A stretch of 64,000 bases of DNA, taken from positions 27,771,056 to 27,835,055 of the forward strand of contig OX940868.1 of NCBI GenBank assembly GCA_954871525.1, in the 5' to 3' direction. The stretch comes from Parietaria judaica. Its lineage: Eukaryota; Streptophyta; Magnoliopsida; Rosales; Urticaceae. A program made the position numbers and the translations under genes. Under the pieces are notes generated by a model. It was not told the origin of the DNA and did not search any database. It was given only the letters and a program-made list of their open reading frames with translations. Below, piece by piece: positions 23,668-34,900 of this stretch; position 1 is the first letter of the stretch; every line of letters begins with the position of its first letter.

Positions 23668-25708
23668 ATGACGGGATCGAGACAAATATTTTTTCCTTTC
23701 GGGCTTGTTCTATGCCTGGGTTTCGCCTCAATTGTTGTTCCAGGGGTTCATGGCTGGAGCAAAGAGGGACACATGATGACATGTCGTATTGCGCAGGTAA
23801 ATCTTGACGCCGTTACCCCTGGAAAGCGGAAACTTGCCGTCGTTTCAATACCTATCTTCGTTATGCTATCGAGTTGGCAGACGTGGATTCAATCATTCTT
23901 TTGTAACTGGAAAATAATAAGCAAAATCATTATCTTGCAGTGTAACCCATCTATCTTGTTTTCCTTTTCTCTTCAGGCTGAGTTTGGTTTAGACGGTCGG
24001 GCCCGTTTTTGGTTCGGTTGTTCATAAACCACTCTCTGACCTTGCAGTGTAACCCTCTTCTCTTAATAAAATCTTGGTTTCTCTAAAACAAACTTCGAGC
24101 AGGCCCTTTTGGAGCCACAAGCGGCAGAAGCCGTGGAAAATCTATTGCCTCATTACGTGAAAGGCGATTTGTCGGCGCTATGTGTGTGGCCTGACCAGAT
24201 CCGGCATTGGTACAAATACCGGTGGAGTAGTCCTCTTCACTTCATTGACACGCCCGACAATGCTTGTACCTTCGATTATTCGCGTACGATATCTAGGCTC
24301 AATTATAGTCCGATAATCAATACGGATTGTGATTTTTAATAACAATAAAAAAGATTTTTTTGGTGGTTTAGGGGATTGCCATGATCAGAAATCTGGATTG
24401 GAGGACATGTGTGTTGCCGGTGCCATCCACAACTTCACCTCTCAGCTTTCGCACTACCGAGAAGGCACCGCCGACCGCCGATGTCAGAAATCCGAGACGA
24501 GTCCTCTCTTATCGACTTTCATACAGTTTGTTCTTTTAATTCAGAATTTCTTGTTTTTGTTTTTGCAGATAATATGACAGAAGCTTTGTTATTCGTGTCA
24601 CACTTCATGGGAGATATTCACCAGGTATTATAGATTTATTTATTTATTTATTTTGGTCTTATTTTTATCAAACTGGTCCTAATTCCACGTGCATTTCTCA
24701 GCCGATGCACGTCGGATTCACCACCGACGAAGGAGGAAACACCATCAATCTTCGCTGGTTCCGACATAAATCGAATCTGCATCATGTAAGAAGTTTCCTC
24801 TTTCATTTTTCGTTGAGATTTTTATCGAATCAACACCACGGTTTCTGACCGTTGACACGATTTTAATGCAAAGGTGTGGGATAGGGAGATTGTACTGACG
24901 GCTCTAGCAGACTACTATGACAAGGATATGGAGCTTCTCCTTAAAGACATCGAAAGAAACTTCACTGATGTAAGAATTTCAGTAAAAAAACCGGACCAAC
25001 TAAACCAATCAGTATTGCTAAGATTAATAAGAATTTAGTTTTGTAATCAAAATCAAATGTTGATCTTCGCTCCGCAGGGAATCTGGTCGGACGATGTTGA
25101 GACGTGGAAGCATTGCGAGGATCTCGCTTCGTGTGTAAACAAGTTAGTATCTTCGTGTCCGAGACCATATCAGAAAAAGCTAGTCTTTTAGCTTTAATTA
25201 ATTTCAATGGTTATATTTATGTTTAGGTATGCTGATGAGAGCATAAAATTAGCCTGCAAATGGGGTTACAAAGGCGTCGAAGCTGGCACGACTCTTTCGG
25301 GTATATATATATATACACACACAAACACATGTTTGTTCATTTGGAATAACAAACTTAAGTGAAAAAAATAACTTCCTTATTAATTTGTGAGGAAAAGAAA
25401 AAATCACTTCAAAAATGTTTCTCTGTAGAATATATGCACATACACTGAAGTATATCATGGAATTTATATAGCTAATAAGAATTTGATATCACTTTTATTA
25501 AACAACACTACTTTGGACATGATCATATGCATTAAAATCCTTGTTGGTCAGCATAGTGATATGGACTATATGTCTATATGCAGATAAATACTTCAATTCG
25601 AGGATGCCGATTCTGATGAAGCGTGTAGCTCAGGGCGGTGTGCGATTAGCCATGATTCTGAACCGGGTTTTTGGCGACTCTGACGAAGGATTTGCCACAC
25701 CAACTTAA
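23668..25708 (+). CDS. BFN1: S1/P1-type bifunctional nuclease, BFN1/ENDO1-like
   Basis: Nine exons: 23668-23796, 24103-24283, 24372-24482, 24569-24624, 24702-24785, 24874-24969, 25078-25142, 25227-25300, 25584-25708; 921 bases, 306 residues. Exon sizes and phases mirror the upstream nuclease gene. Signal peptide residues 1-29, then Trp30; zinc ligands His35, Asp74, His89, His152, Asp156, His162, His186 and Asp190 are all present. KGDLSALCVWPDQIRHWYKY, the RDCHDQ segment and GGVRLAMILNRVF are close to Arabidopsis BFN1 as I recall it. BFN1 degrades RNA and DNA during senescence and programmed cell death, moving from ER-derived compartments to the nucleus. Exon 3 ends in a weak donor (GTCAGA). 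The promoter space after the preceding gene is only 308 bases. Confidence 0.93.
23976..24092 (+). mobile_element. LINE-type 3' tail in intron 1
   Basis: CAGGCTGAGTTTGGTTTAGACGG, a TGTAACCCTCTTCTC block, TTAATAAAATCTTGGTTTCT and short A-rich end. It is related to the tail in intron 8 of the neighbouring nuclease gene. A block CTTGCAGTGTAACCC occurs both just before (about 23934) and within it (about 24043), suggesting a partial internal duplication. Confidence 0.45.
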
Positions 25709-27020
25709 TAAGTTCATAGATTATTGTCTGTATCTTAATTTGCTTATGTTTATTCCTAACTGATTATATACTTTGCATTGTTTGGATATATGTTACCATT
25801 CACTTTTGTCAATATTACTAATATGATGACCATACTTGTAATAATTTAGTTTTTTTTTTTATAAAGGACCAAGTGCCTAAAGACTATGGATTGGGCTCAC
25901 ATTTGTTAATTAGATTAATGCGAAGTTATATGCTTAATCTGACCTAATGGAATTGACTAATCAATTGCTAAAAGCCTATTAGGTCATAACCTTACTTAAC
26001 CTTGTAAATATGAATTATAATTATATTGTCATTAAGCATTCCCGAAGTTTAAGAGGCAATAGAAAATTTGATTAAACTCTCGCCATAAGCCTAGTCGAGC
26101 TTCTCTATCTCCCGGAGCAATAGAAGTGCCATCATATAATTGCCGACGATGGTATAGTAATCCGATGAGGTCCACCTAGGATCTAGTAATCCTAAAACGA
26201 CATGGTGGACGAGATAGAGACAAAGAGATTCTCGATGAGGCGTCAAAGAATCCAAGAAGCTGGTAGTCGATTTTGTCAAGGGTAATGAAACCGGTTGGAA
26301 TTTCATTATATCGTTTTTATCTAGATTTATTATTCGAGGATTTCCCATTATATCGAGGAAAACTCCTCGATAAAAACACACTTAAGTGTTTTTAAGTTTA
26401 ACGTTGTTACAAGATTATATGTAACATTTTGTTGGTCATGAAATTGAAAAGGAAGTTCTAGAATCATCTCGCAATGGTTGAATAGCTAGTAAAATGACAC
26501 TAATTGCATGACTTTTCTTTCTTTTTTAAGCATAAGTGCCCGAAAGATCGATAATTCGAAACGGGAAACCGGGAATTTTCGGCCAACACTCACAAACTCA
26601 ATCTCTTAGAGATTAAGTTTTTGAATGATTTTTGGCTCCCTTTTCATTAATCGAAGCTCTCTTAGATAGAGTATGGCATTACAATCTAATGGGCCGGACC
26701 GGGTCCGACTAAATAAACACTCTAATTTAATTAGAATAACCTAATAACATAATTAAACGAATAATCAAAACGACAACTCCAACTTATTTATTCTAAAACC
26801 ATAATTAAATACGAAGACATAAAATAAATAACGCTAATTAAATAAACGATTTTAGTCCTAAACTCTCCGGGCCGTATCACATTTTTTTTATATATAAATT
26901 TCTATGTTGTGGCAATTGAACATTGTAGAATAATAGTTAAAGGTATCGGAATTCATAAGCAGAAACCCTTGCTTATGGCGCAAGATAGAATTATAGAACT
27001 AAGCAAAAAAATATCAAGTA
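25709..27020. other. intergenic with an LTR-like segment
   Basis: Between the nuclease and the convergent mTERF gene. No protein recognised; the open frame at 26091-26381 has no family features. The stretch 26528-26881 looks like an old LTR. Confidence 0.5.
26528..26881 (-). mobile_element. possible degraded LTR
   Basis: The right end reads GGGCCGTATCACA, which on the minus strand is TGTGATACGGCCC, a usual LTR start. The interior has the GATTAAG-TTTTTGAATG, TACAATCTAATGGGCC and AATAAATAA wording common near plant LTR R regions. The left end is TAAGCATAAG after a T run, so a canonical CA/TG partner and a trustworthy duplication are missing; TTTTT flanks both sides but is low complexity. Confidence 0.3.
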
Positions 27021-28130
27021 CTAAGCGAATTTCTCTTTGTACAACTTGAGCAACTCCGGAATTTTCTCGGCAAAAGGCATGACAAACTTCTGCAAGAACG
27101 CCTTTTCCGACATTATTAACAGCGACGACAATTTAGGCTCCTTCTCCACCAGATCTCTCGATAACAAAGCTTGATAGTACGAAATTCTCGGGATTATCCT
27201 CTTCTCTAAGCTTAATGATAATAATGTAGGATTTTCAGCTAGGTAGCCTGGCTCCATCCCCATTTTCTTTACGAAGAACCCTATAACTTGTGTAATCTTA
27301 ACTTCCGAGACCAGCATACACATCGGACACTTCTGAAAGGCTATCGAAAACTCTTCGTCGGACCAACCGCTCTTCTTATACGCGCGAACCTTACCTACCC
27401 ATTTCGAGCTTCTCTGTTTCTGATGCACCACGCGAACAGCTACAATGAATTCCGTCTTCGAAGGACAGAATCCCGTTTCCGCAACTTCCTTTACGATCTC
27501 TCGAAACTGATCTGGGCTCGTCACTATGACCCGTGGACTCATGTAAATTAATGCGGCTATTCTGGAACGAGGTACTCCATACTGGTTGAGAGTAAATGTG
27601 TTAGGCTACACTTTGTTCTTGATATCATAACAGAGAATTTCCGGGTACCGTCTCACGGCGTCAATCATTGCATCATCGGATTCAAAGAATTGCCCAAGGA
27701 AGATGTGAGCGGGCACAATCTGGTTAGCTAAATTTCTTACCATTATAGAAGGAAAGTGAGAGAGTCGATGAATGAACTTAGGGTTCCAAAAGCCATTGCT
27801 CATGAAATATTCAAACTTGGGCTTAACAACTTTCTGAACATTACATAAGAGTAATTGGGGTAACATCCGAGCGAGAACGGCGATTTGGGTCTGAGTGAAG
27901 CCATAAGCCTTGAAGAACTCTATGGCTTTGTCCGGTTTCTCAGGAGAATCGAATTTCACGAGTCTGGAAGTAGTTGAAGCAGCTTTGGGGGTGAATCCAA
28001 GCGTGTTTATGAGATACGAAGCGACGAAAGGCTGATTTTCATCGGGAAGTCTCGAAAAGCGTCTGAGTGAAGGAACGCAGCTAGATCTGGAATCCCCAAA
28101 TGCTAGGGTTTTCAAGCAAAATCGATACAT
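27021..28130 (-). pseudogene. mTERF-family gene with one in-frame stop
   Basis: A single uninterrupted frame of 370 codons runs from the ATG at 28130 to the TAG at 27021-27023, except for one TAG at 27606-27608 (codon 175). Both halves are mTERF-like: LINTLGFTPKAA, PEKPDKAIEFFKAYGFTQTQ, PQLLLCNVQKVVKPKFEYF and FLGQFFESDD before the stop; QYGVPRSRIAALIYMSPRVI, GFCPSKTEFIVAV, YKKSGWSDEEF and VIGFFVKKMGMEP after it. The N-terminus (about 30 residues, Arg/Ser rich) looks like a mitochondrial transit peptide. mTERF proteins are helical-repeat organellar nucleic-acid binders. No frameshift or deletion is seen. It could be a young pseudogene, a nonsense allele or a sequencing error; a CAG to TAG change would explain it. 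Confidence 0.85.
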
Positions 28131-28423
28131 TGGAGAGATTGAACTTACAGATGGATGATCTTGACGCCCAATTTGCCCCTACGATTGGGAAGACATCTCG
28201 CCTATCACCATTGAAGAAACGAGCGAAGGATCTCAGGGTCGAAGAAAATCCCAAATCCCAAAACGACACGTCGTATAGAGTATAGACTATCTATAATATA
28301 TAACCAGAGAAACTTGATAAACCAGCAATTTCCCAAAAATAACGCATAAGTTTTCATAATTAATAAAAGAGTTAATGGCAAAAAGAGTTAAATAACTCTT
28401 TTGTTAAGGGTAACGATGCAGAT

Positions 28424-29135
28424 TAGGGGTGTGCAAAAAAAACCCAACCCAACAATTTAACCCAACCCAATTGAACCCAACCCCAATCAAACCCAACCCA
28501 ATTAACCCAATAGTTATCGGGTTGGGTTGGGTTCAACCCGAATAAATAGTCGGGTTGGGGTTGGGCTAAATGCATTGGGTTGGGCCGGCCCAATTGACCC
28601 AATCAAGATTTTTTTTCAAATAATTAATTAATTTTTTAAAATATATTTTTGTAGTTTAAACGTTAAATAAGTAAAAGCAAACAACAAATAAATAAAAAAA
28701 ATGTATTTCTAGAGTCTCATTTTTATTTTTAGTCATTATTTAATGTCTATGACCATGTTTCTAGTATACGATTACGATCACATTTCTAGTTTAGTTTGCG
28801 ATATGTTCCGTACTTGTGTTATTTAATGTTTATGACTATAATAACGTTAAATTTTTGAATTTGGTGTTTACAGACAATAATATAAAATTTCTATTTATTG
28901 ATCGACGGTTTAAATTTAAGTGTTATTCGGTAAAATATTTATATATATTTTTTAAAGTTTAGTTCAGGCCAATGACCCAACCCAACCCAACCCAACCCAG
29001 AGTTTTTCGGGTTGGGTTGGATTGGGTCTTCAAAAATTTTGGGTCGGATTGGGTTATTTTTTCCAAACCCAATATGATCGGGTCGGGTTCATGTTTTACC
29101 TCGGGTCGACCCAATCCAACCCATGCACACCCCTA
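28424..29135. mobile_element. hAT-type MITE, 712 bp, with 8-bp target duplication
   Basis: Ends are TAGGGGTGTGCA and TGCACACCCCTA, perfect 12-base inverted repeats, flanked by the 8-base duplication ATGCAGAT at 28416-28423 and 29136-29143. Subterminal regions are packed with CCCAACCC on one side and GGGTTGGG on the other, in both orientations, which allows extensive fold-back. There is no transposase. TSD length and TIR wording fit the hAT superfamily. Confidence 0.93.
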
Positions 29136-29732
29136 ATGCAGATAATCCCTTCTAAAAGAAAACAAAAATGTGACTAATGATATATTTTGTTGATTTAGTG
29201 ACTCAAATGATCGCTTTGTAAATAAATAATTAAATAATAAGTAATATTAATGATTTGACGTAAATAGTCTTTCTATAAACAGAAAAGTATAATCTCTATG
29301 TTACAATTTAAAGGCACAAATAATCTATGATTGTAAAAATGGATGGAAAAGTGAATGAAATATATATTTGGATTAAATTTTTGTAAGTACTTTTGTAATT
29401 TAAAACATTTTAAATATAATTAATATTTTATTAAAATTTACATATTAAAATTCTTACTATCATCCATTTTGATATATAAAGTCTTAATACACTGGTAATT
29501 ATACTTCAAATATTAATACAATACAATATAAATTATATGTTCATATATAAATTGTCAATATTGATTATACTTAAAATGTATATGGAATTACTCTCAAAAT
29601 TTATCTTAAAAATATTATTCCATTTATTTTAACTAACATTATTCATTTGCGTCATTAAATCTTTATAGATTAACCATTTTTGTTTTTTTTTTTTAGTTAA
29701 AGACAATCTATGTCAATTTTATTTTACAAAAG

Positions 29733-30726
29733 TGTTGAAGTGATTTCACACGCCAACGGTCTAAATGTATTGCGAATGGGATTTCGATTCGAATGTGCTA
29801 AGAATTTTGTGGATCCCGACATCCGCGTCGGCAATACTATCAACGATGACACACGAAATTGAAGAGCGAAGAAAATAAATAAAACACCAGAGTTTTGTAG
29901 AGAGGTTCGTCCAATGCGGTAGTTGACTACGTACTATGTACGTTTATTGCTTTAGAAAGATTGATCGATCGGAACCACAAGCCAATTCCTGATCGATCGA
30001 AAGTGAAAGAAAAAACACTCTGAAGATATGAACTCTCGACTCTTTTCTCTCAAATATGGATGCTTACGTGCGTGTAGAAGGGCTACCTTCTTGCTTTTAT
30101 AGACGTGTGACTTCTGCCCGTTGGAGGTGGACGTTGGTAGTGACTTCGAGTTTGGGGCTTTACTTGCTACCGAGCTGACACGTGGGCCACGTCTTGCGAG
30201 ATTGTCGTAGTAGTGGACCTTGACTGGTCGTCGTGGGGTTTGAATTCAGGTCGTAGCGGTTTTTCTGGTCGGTCTTCGGAGGTTTGAATTGAAGTGGTTG
30301 ACCAGGTCTGCTCGTGCTTGAACGTAGGGCTCTTTTCTGCTCGGGGGTTTTAATCGACTTCTGCTCGGATCCCTTTTAAGACGATTAGTTCGGGAGGAGC
30401 TTTGGGTGTTGGTTTTAGCCAAGTGTTTGAAGTGAGATTTTGAGTTATGCTCGGATATCTCTTTTGGAAATCTGTTCGGACTTCTTTCAAGCTTACTCTG
30501 CTCGATTTTCTCTTGAACGTAATATGTTCGGGTGACTTCGCCTTCTGGGCTTTTATTTATGCTTGGGCCCGAACACGATTAAGGGTAGTGGGCTTTTAGG
30601 CTTTATATGCATCAAAGCCCAATTATAAATACTTAATTGCTCATAACTTTGGATAATCAATTCAGATTATAAATTTAATTAAAATCATCATGATATCGAT
30701 TTGAGGAGCAAATTTGCACATCAACA
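29733..30726 (-). mobile_element. solo LTR, 994 bp, with 5-bp target duplication
   Basis: The segment runs from TGTTGAAG to CATCAACA, so TGTTGA and TCAACA form a terminal inverted pair, and is flanked by AAAAG at 29728-29732 and 30727-30731. It has no internal coding region. A TATAAAAG on the minus strand near 30093-30100 suggests transcription leftward, with U3 on the right. The plus strand carries the ACACCAGAGTTTTGTAGAGA-like wording seen in many plant LTRs. Ends of TGTTG...CAACA are frequent in Ty1-copia, but the superfamily is not certain. Confidence 0.9.
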
Positions 30727-30731
30727 AAAAG

Positions 30732-31945
30732 GACTATTGTATCACTATTTATATTCTAAATGCGAAAGTGTCGACAACATTTAGAACATTCGTAGTGATA
30801 CAAGTATAGTTCTTAAATCTACCAATGCTCCATCGGTGAATGTCACTAGTTTTATAGTTTAGCAACATTTTTGAAGTTACTTTTTCGATTATTTCACCTC
30901 TTAGTTGTACTAGTTAATGTGCTTTTGAAATCGACGTTAATTGGAACTGATGCTGCGTTGTATTAATCATTAATGGAATTGATCTTGCATAATAAATAAA
31001 GAATGGTGAATTACATGGAATATAAAATATTAAAACGGAAGATTCCAAAATCAAATCTTTTTTATTTTACCACATCACACTTCAAAAACTTTTCCATATA
31101 TGATAAAATGAATAATATTTATGTTTCTGTTAAATATATTAGACATGTATGCTTTTATTTTGTGCTTTTTGCCCTTATTTTATTTCCCAAAAGATTTTTT
31201 CCTTAATAAGGTAAACATGCTATATCTTATTCTCTTATACAATATATGTTACGTGGTGCGGGACGTCAACTTTCTTTCAAAACCAATTTGTTTTCTTACA
31301 TATACAAATTCAACTACAACATCATCATCATATATAATTATTCTAGAAATTTTCGAATTTGACCGAATCGAGAATCATTTTAATGGTCAAAAACATGTTA
31401 AATAAGAAAAGCCCAAACTACCCTTTACTCGATCCCCACCCACGAGACAAACTGGCCTTCCTTCAAAGGGTAGCATTGTCTTTACACGACTCAGCAGCCA
31501 ATTAGTGATGGCTTTAGTGTACGGACTGTTCGAGTTTTCACGTGGAATTTGGAAAGCACGCAAAGCATATGCCCAACCAAGCTATAATTAATCACATTAT
31601 TTCCGCGAAACTTGGAAATCTCAAAATTAAATTTCATTTGATTATTTAATAATAATAATAATAATAGCTGCATTAAAATGTGACCTACTTTTCTTGAGTC
31701 GCAAGTCGCGAGCGATTTTTCTCTCTCCATTTATAGCCAGTTTTTGTTGCTATTTCCGAATCAACAAACAAACGCACATTTCTCTAATTTCTTTATTACA
31801 CAGACAGAGTAGTACTAATTAAGAGATTTCTTCCATGGTGGTTTGCCATTTGCACAATCTATATAAAAAAAAAAAAAAAATCTCTTTTTTCAGTCTTCTC
31901 GTCTAAAGATTGAAGCAAGAACTGTGTACTTCGAAAGCTTCAACC
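30732..31945. other. intergenic, upstream of NDA
   Basis: No gene recognised. Contains an (AAT)n run near 31649-31666, and the promoter and 5' UTR of the NDA gene near the right end, with an A run at 31865-31880. The exact transcription start is not visible. Confidence 0.5.
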
Positions 31946-34900
31946 ATGGCAATGGCAAGAATTTGCAGAGGTGCAATAAGAAGAGCACAAACTACAGCGA
32001 ACAACATTTCTTCTCTTGGTGAGTTTTTATTTTATTTTTTATAAATGTATTATGTTAAGAGTTTTGACCTAAGTTTACAAAATTAGTTTTTTCTCTTGCG
32101 GAATTTGGTTACACTTTCAAGCTTGTTTTTTCTCCCTTTCGTGTTACATCTTGCACTAATGACGGCTCGAAACCGTAAGTGGAAAGTCTAATAATATACT
32201 TACTACTTACTAGCTTTAGTGGCTCTGCATTAAGTCTTTTTAGTAGTGTTTCCGAGTAGATTAGAAATTACACTCAACCGGTTAAGCAAATTTCTTCAAG
32301 AAAAATTGAAATGAAAATATACGTTTTTATTGTTTGAAAATTCAACGCACAATAGAGATACAACTCTAAATGTATATCATAGGCCATTGCAAAGCTCCGA
32401 GTTTCGACAATAGTGTATCGACGTTAAAGTTTCCATGATCTAAGATCTAGGTGTTAAAAACAACGAGACCGTCTTCTTCATAGGATACACAGGTTAGAGC
32501 CAAACTTGTTGTTAATAGAAACCGCAAATAGACCGCAAACTGCCTAATAATTATTACAACCGCATAGACGCATAATAATTGCATTAAAAGTTAGATAGAT
32601 CCCAAAACTCTACAATCTTTTTGAATTAAATTTAGCTGAAATACTGATGCTTCTACGAAAATATTTGAGATTTACCCATCTGTTTTGCGGTCTATTCATC
32701 GGTTGCGGTTTTTAAAAATCATACGGAACCCTATGGGTCTACCCATTGTGTTTGCGATATACCCGGATGTTGAACTTGTGGTCGGTTTTGCGGTTTGCGG
32801 GCATTTAATCACTGGGACTAAGTATAAGTTCAAGATTCTTATTTCTTACTCAACCAACTAAGTTTGATTTATTGACACAGCGAAGAACATTAACATTTCT
32901 AACGACAGACTCGCCCAACACAGAATCTTCTCTCCATCGAGTGCCCCGGCGGCCAGCTCATGGATCAGAGGGATCAACACGAGCCTTCACCGGCGTTCGG
33001 CAGCGGCAGCCGAGATGGTGTCGGAGTCCGACAGCGAGGAGGTTCGGTGGCCGGAGCTGCCAGCGACGCGGCCGAGCGAGAAGCCGAGGGTGGTGGTGCT
33101 AGGCACGGGGTGGGCAGCGTGCAGGTTCCTGAAGGGGATCGACACGGATAAGTACGACGTGGTTTGCGTGTCCCCCAGGAACCACATGGTCTTTACGCCT
33201 CTGCTCGCGTCCACGTGCGTCGGGACGCTGGAGTTTCGCTCCGTGGCCGAGCCCGTGGGTCGGATCCAACCCGCGCTGGCCGCCAAGCCCGGCTCCTACT
33301 TCTACTTGGCCACTTGCAGCGGCGTAGACACCGAAAAACACGAGGTTCGTGCAGTTTTTCCTGTGAATCTGTTAAACCAGACATCATAAATAAGAATGTG
33401 GATTAAGCTGTGTTAATTTTCGCAGATTTATTGTGAGACAGTTGACGATGGCGGTTTGTCTCGCGAGCCATACCGGTTCAAAGTCGCCTATGACAAGCTC
33501 GTCATTGCCGCCGGATCGGAGCCATTGACATTTGGCATCAAAGGTGTGGAAGAACACGCCTTCTTCCTTCGTGAGGTCAATCACGCTCAAGAAATAAGGA
33601 AGAAACTCCTACTGAACCTCATGCTCTCTGAAAATCCAGGCAAGCATTTGCACTTATAGGGAACAATCTGAACCGGATTTATACGGCCCAAACCGGGATT
33701 GGGAACCGGTCTTAATTTTCTGCTATTTGAAAACCGTTTTGGCTGCTTCAGTAACCAATAACCCGTACAAAGACTGCTAAAAATCGGTATTTAGTTGTGA
33801 TTCAGTACCTGGTGTCGTTACAGTAAAAAACCGGGATTTACAATCTCATTTTTTTTTAACAGGTTTTACGTATCTTTACTAATAAAAAAGTAAAATATAC
33901 TTACCGGTTACCACTTTTAGGACATATTTCTGATTTTTAGAGCTGGAACCGGTAAAAAGTGGTTCATTAGTTCCTAGTTTTTTAGGATAAAACAACGGGT
34001 TTATAGCCAGTACCGGAAGCGTTATATTCTTAATGTTGTACAGGAATATCGGAGGACGAAAAGAAACGGCTTCTCCACTGCGTTGTGATCGGAGGCGGGC
34101 CAACGGGGGTTGAATTCAGCGGCGAATTGAGTGATTTCATAACGAGAGACGTGCGTGAGAGGTACACTCACGTCAAGGACCATGTCAAAGTAACACTCAT
34201 TGAGGTACATATATACACAACTCTCCAAGAGGATACCATCTTCGTACTTCATGTATAATCCATTAAATAATTTATTATTTTTGGTTACAGGCAAATGAAA
34301 TCCTGTCTTCCTTCGATGTTGGACTCAGGCAATACGCCACAAACCACCTCACCAAAGTAAGTCTACACAAATAATTAGGTGACTGAGAACAAAGAAAAAA
34401 CCAAGTAAAGCCCCCGAACTTTCAAAATGTAACACATTTTCCCTGTGCGCTTAAAAAAGAGAAACATTTTGGTGTAATTTTTTATCGTAATTGTTCTTCG
34501 AGAAGTTAAATTTTTAAATGCTTCATAATAGTATTATAATCCAGTTATCGATTTCATTCGGTAATTTATTGATGAATATCAATTTCCGGCATCTTTTAAT
34601 GCGTGGGGAGCGATGCGGTACTTTTTAAAATTTAAGAGACATTGCTGCTAAACGTCAAAGTTCAAGCGGAAAATGTTGCCGTGTACGTACCTCAAGTAAC
34701 TGAGTGTAATAACAATTTTGAATTAAGATTTAACTTTTTCATTGCTCTTTTTATTCTGATCTATCTTTCTAATGTTCGTGTCGTTTCCCAGTCTGGTGTT
34801 CGGTTGATGCGCGGTGTCGTGAAAGAGGTTCATGCCGGGAAGATATTCCTCAATGACGGGACTGATGTGCCCTACGGCCTCTTGGTGTGGTCCACCGGTG

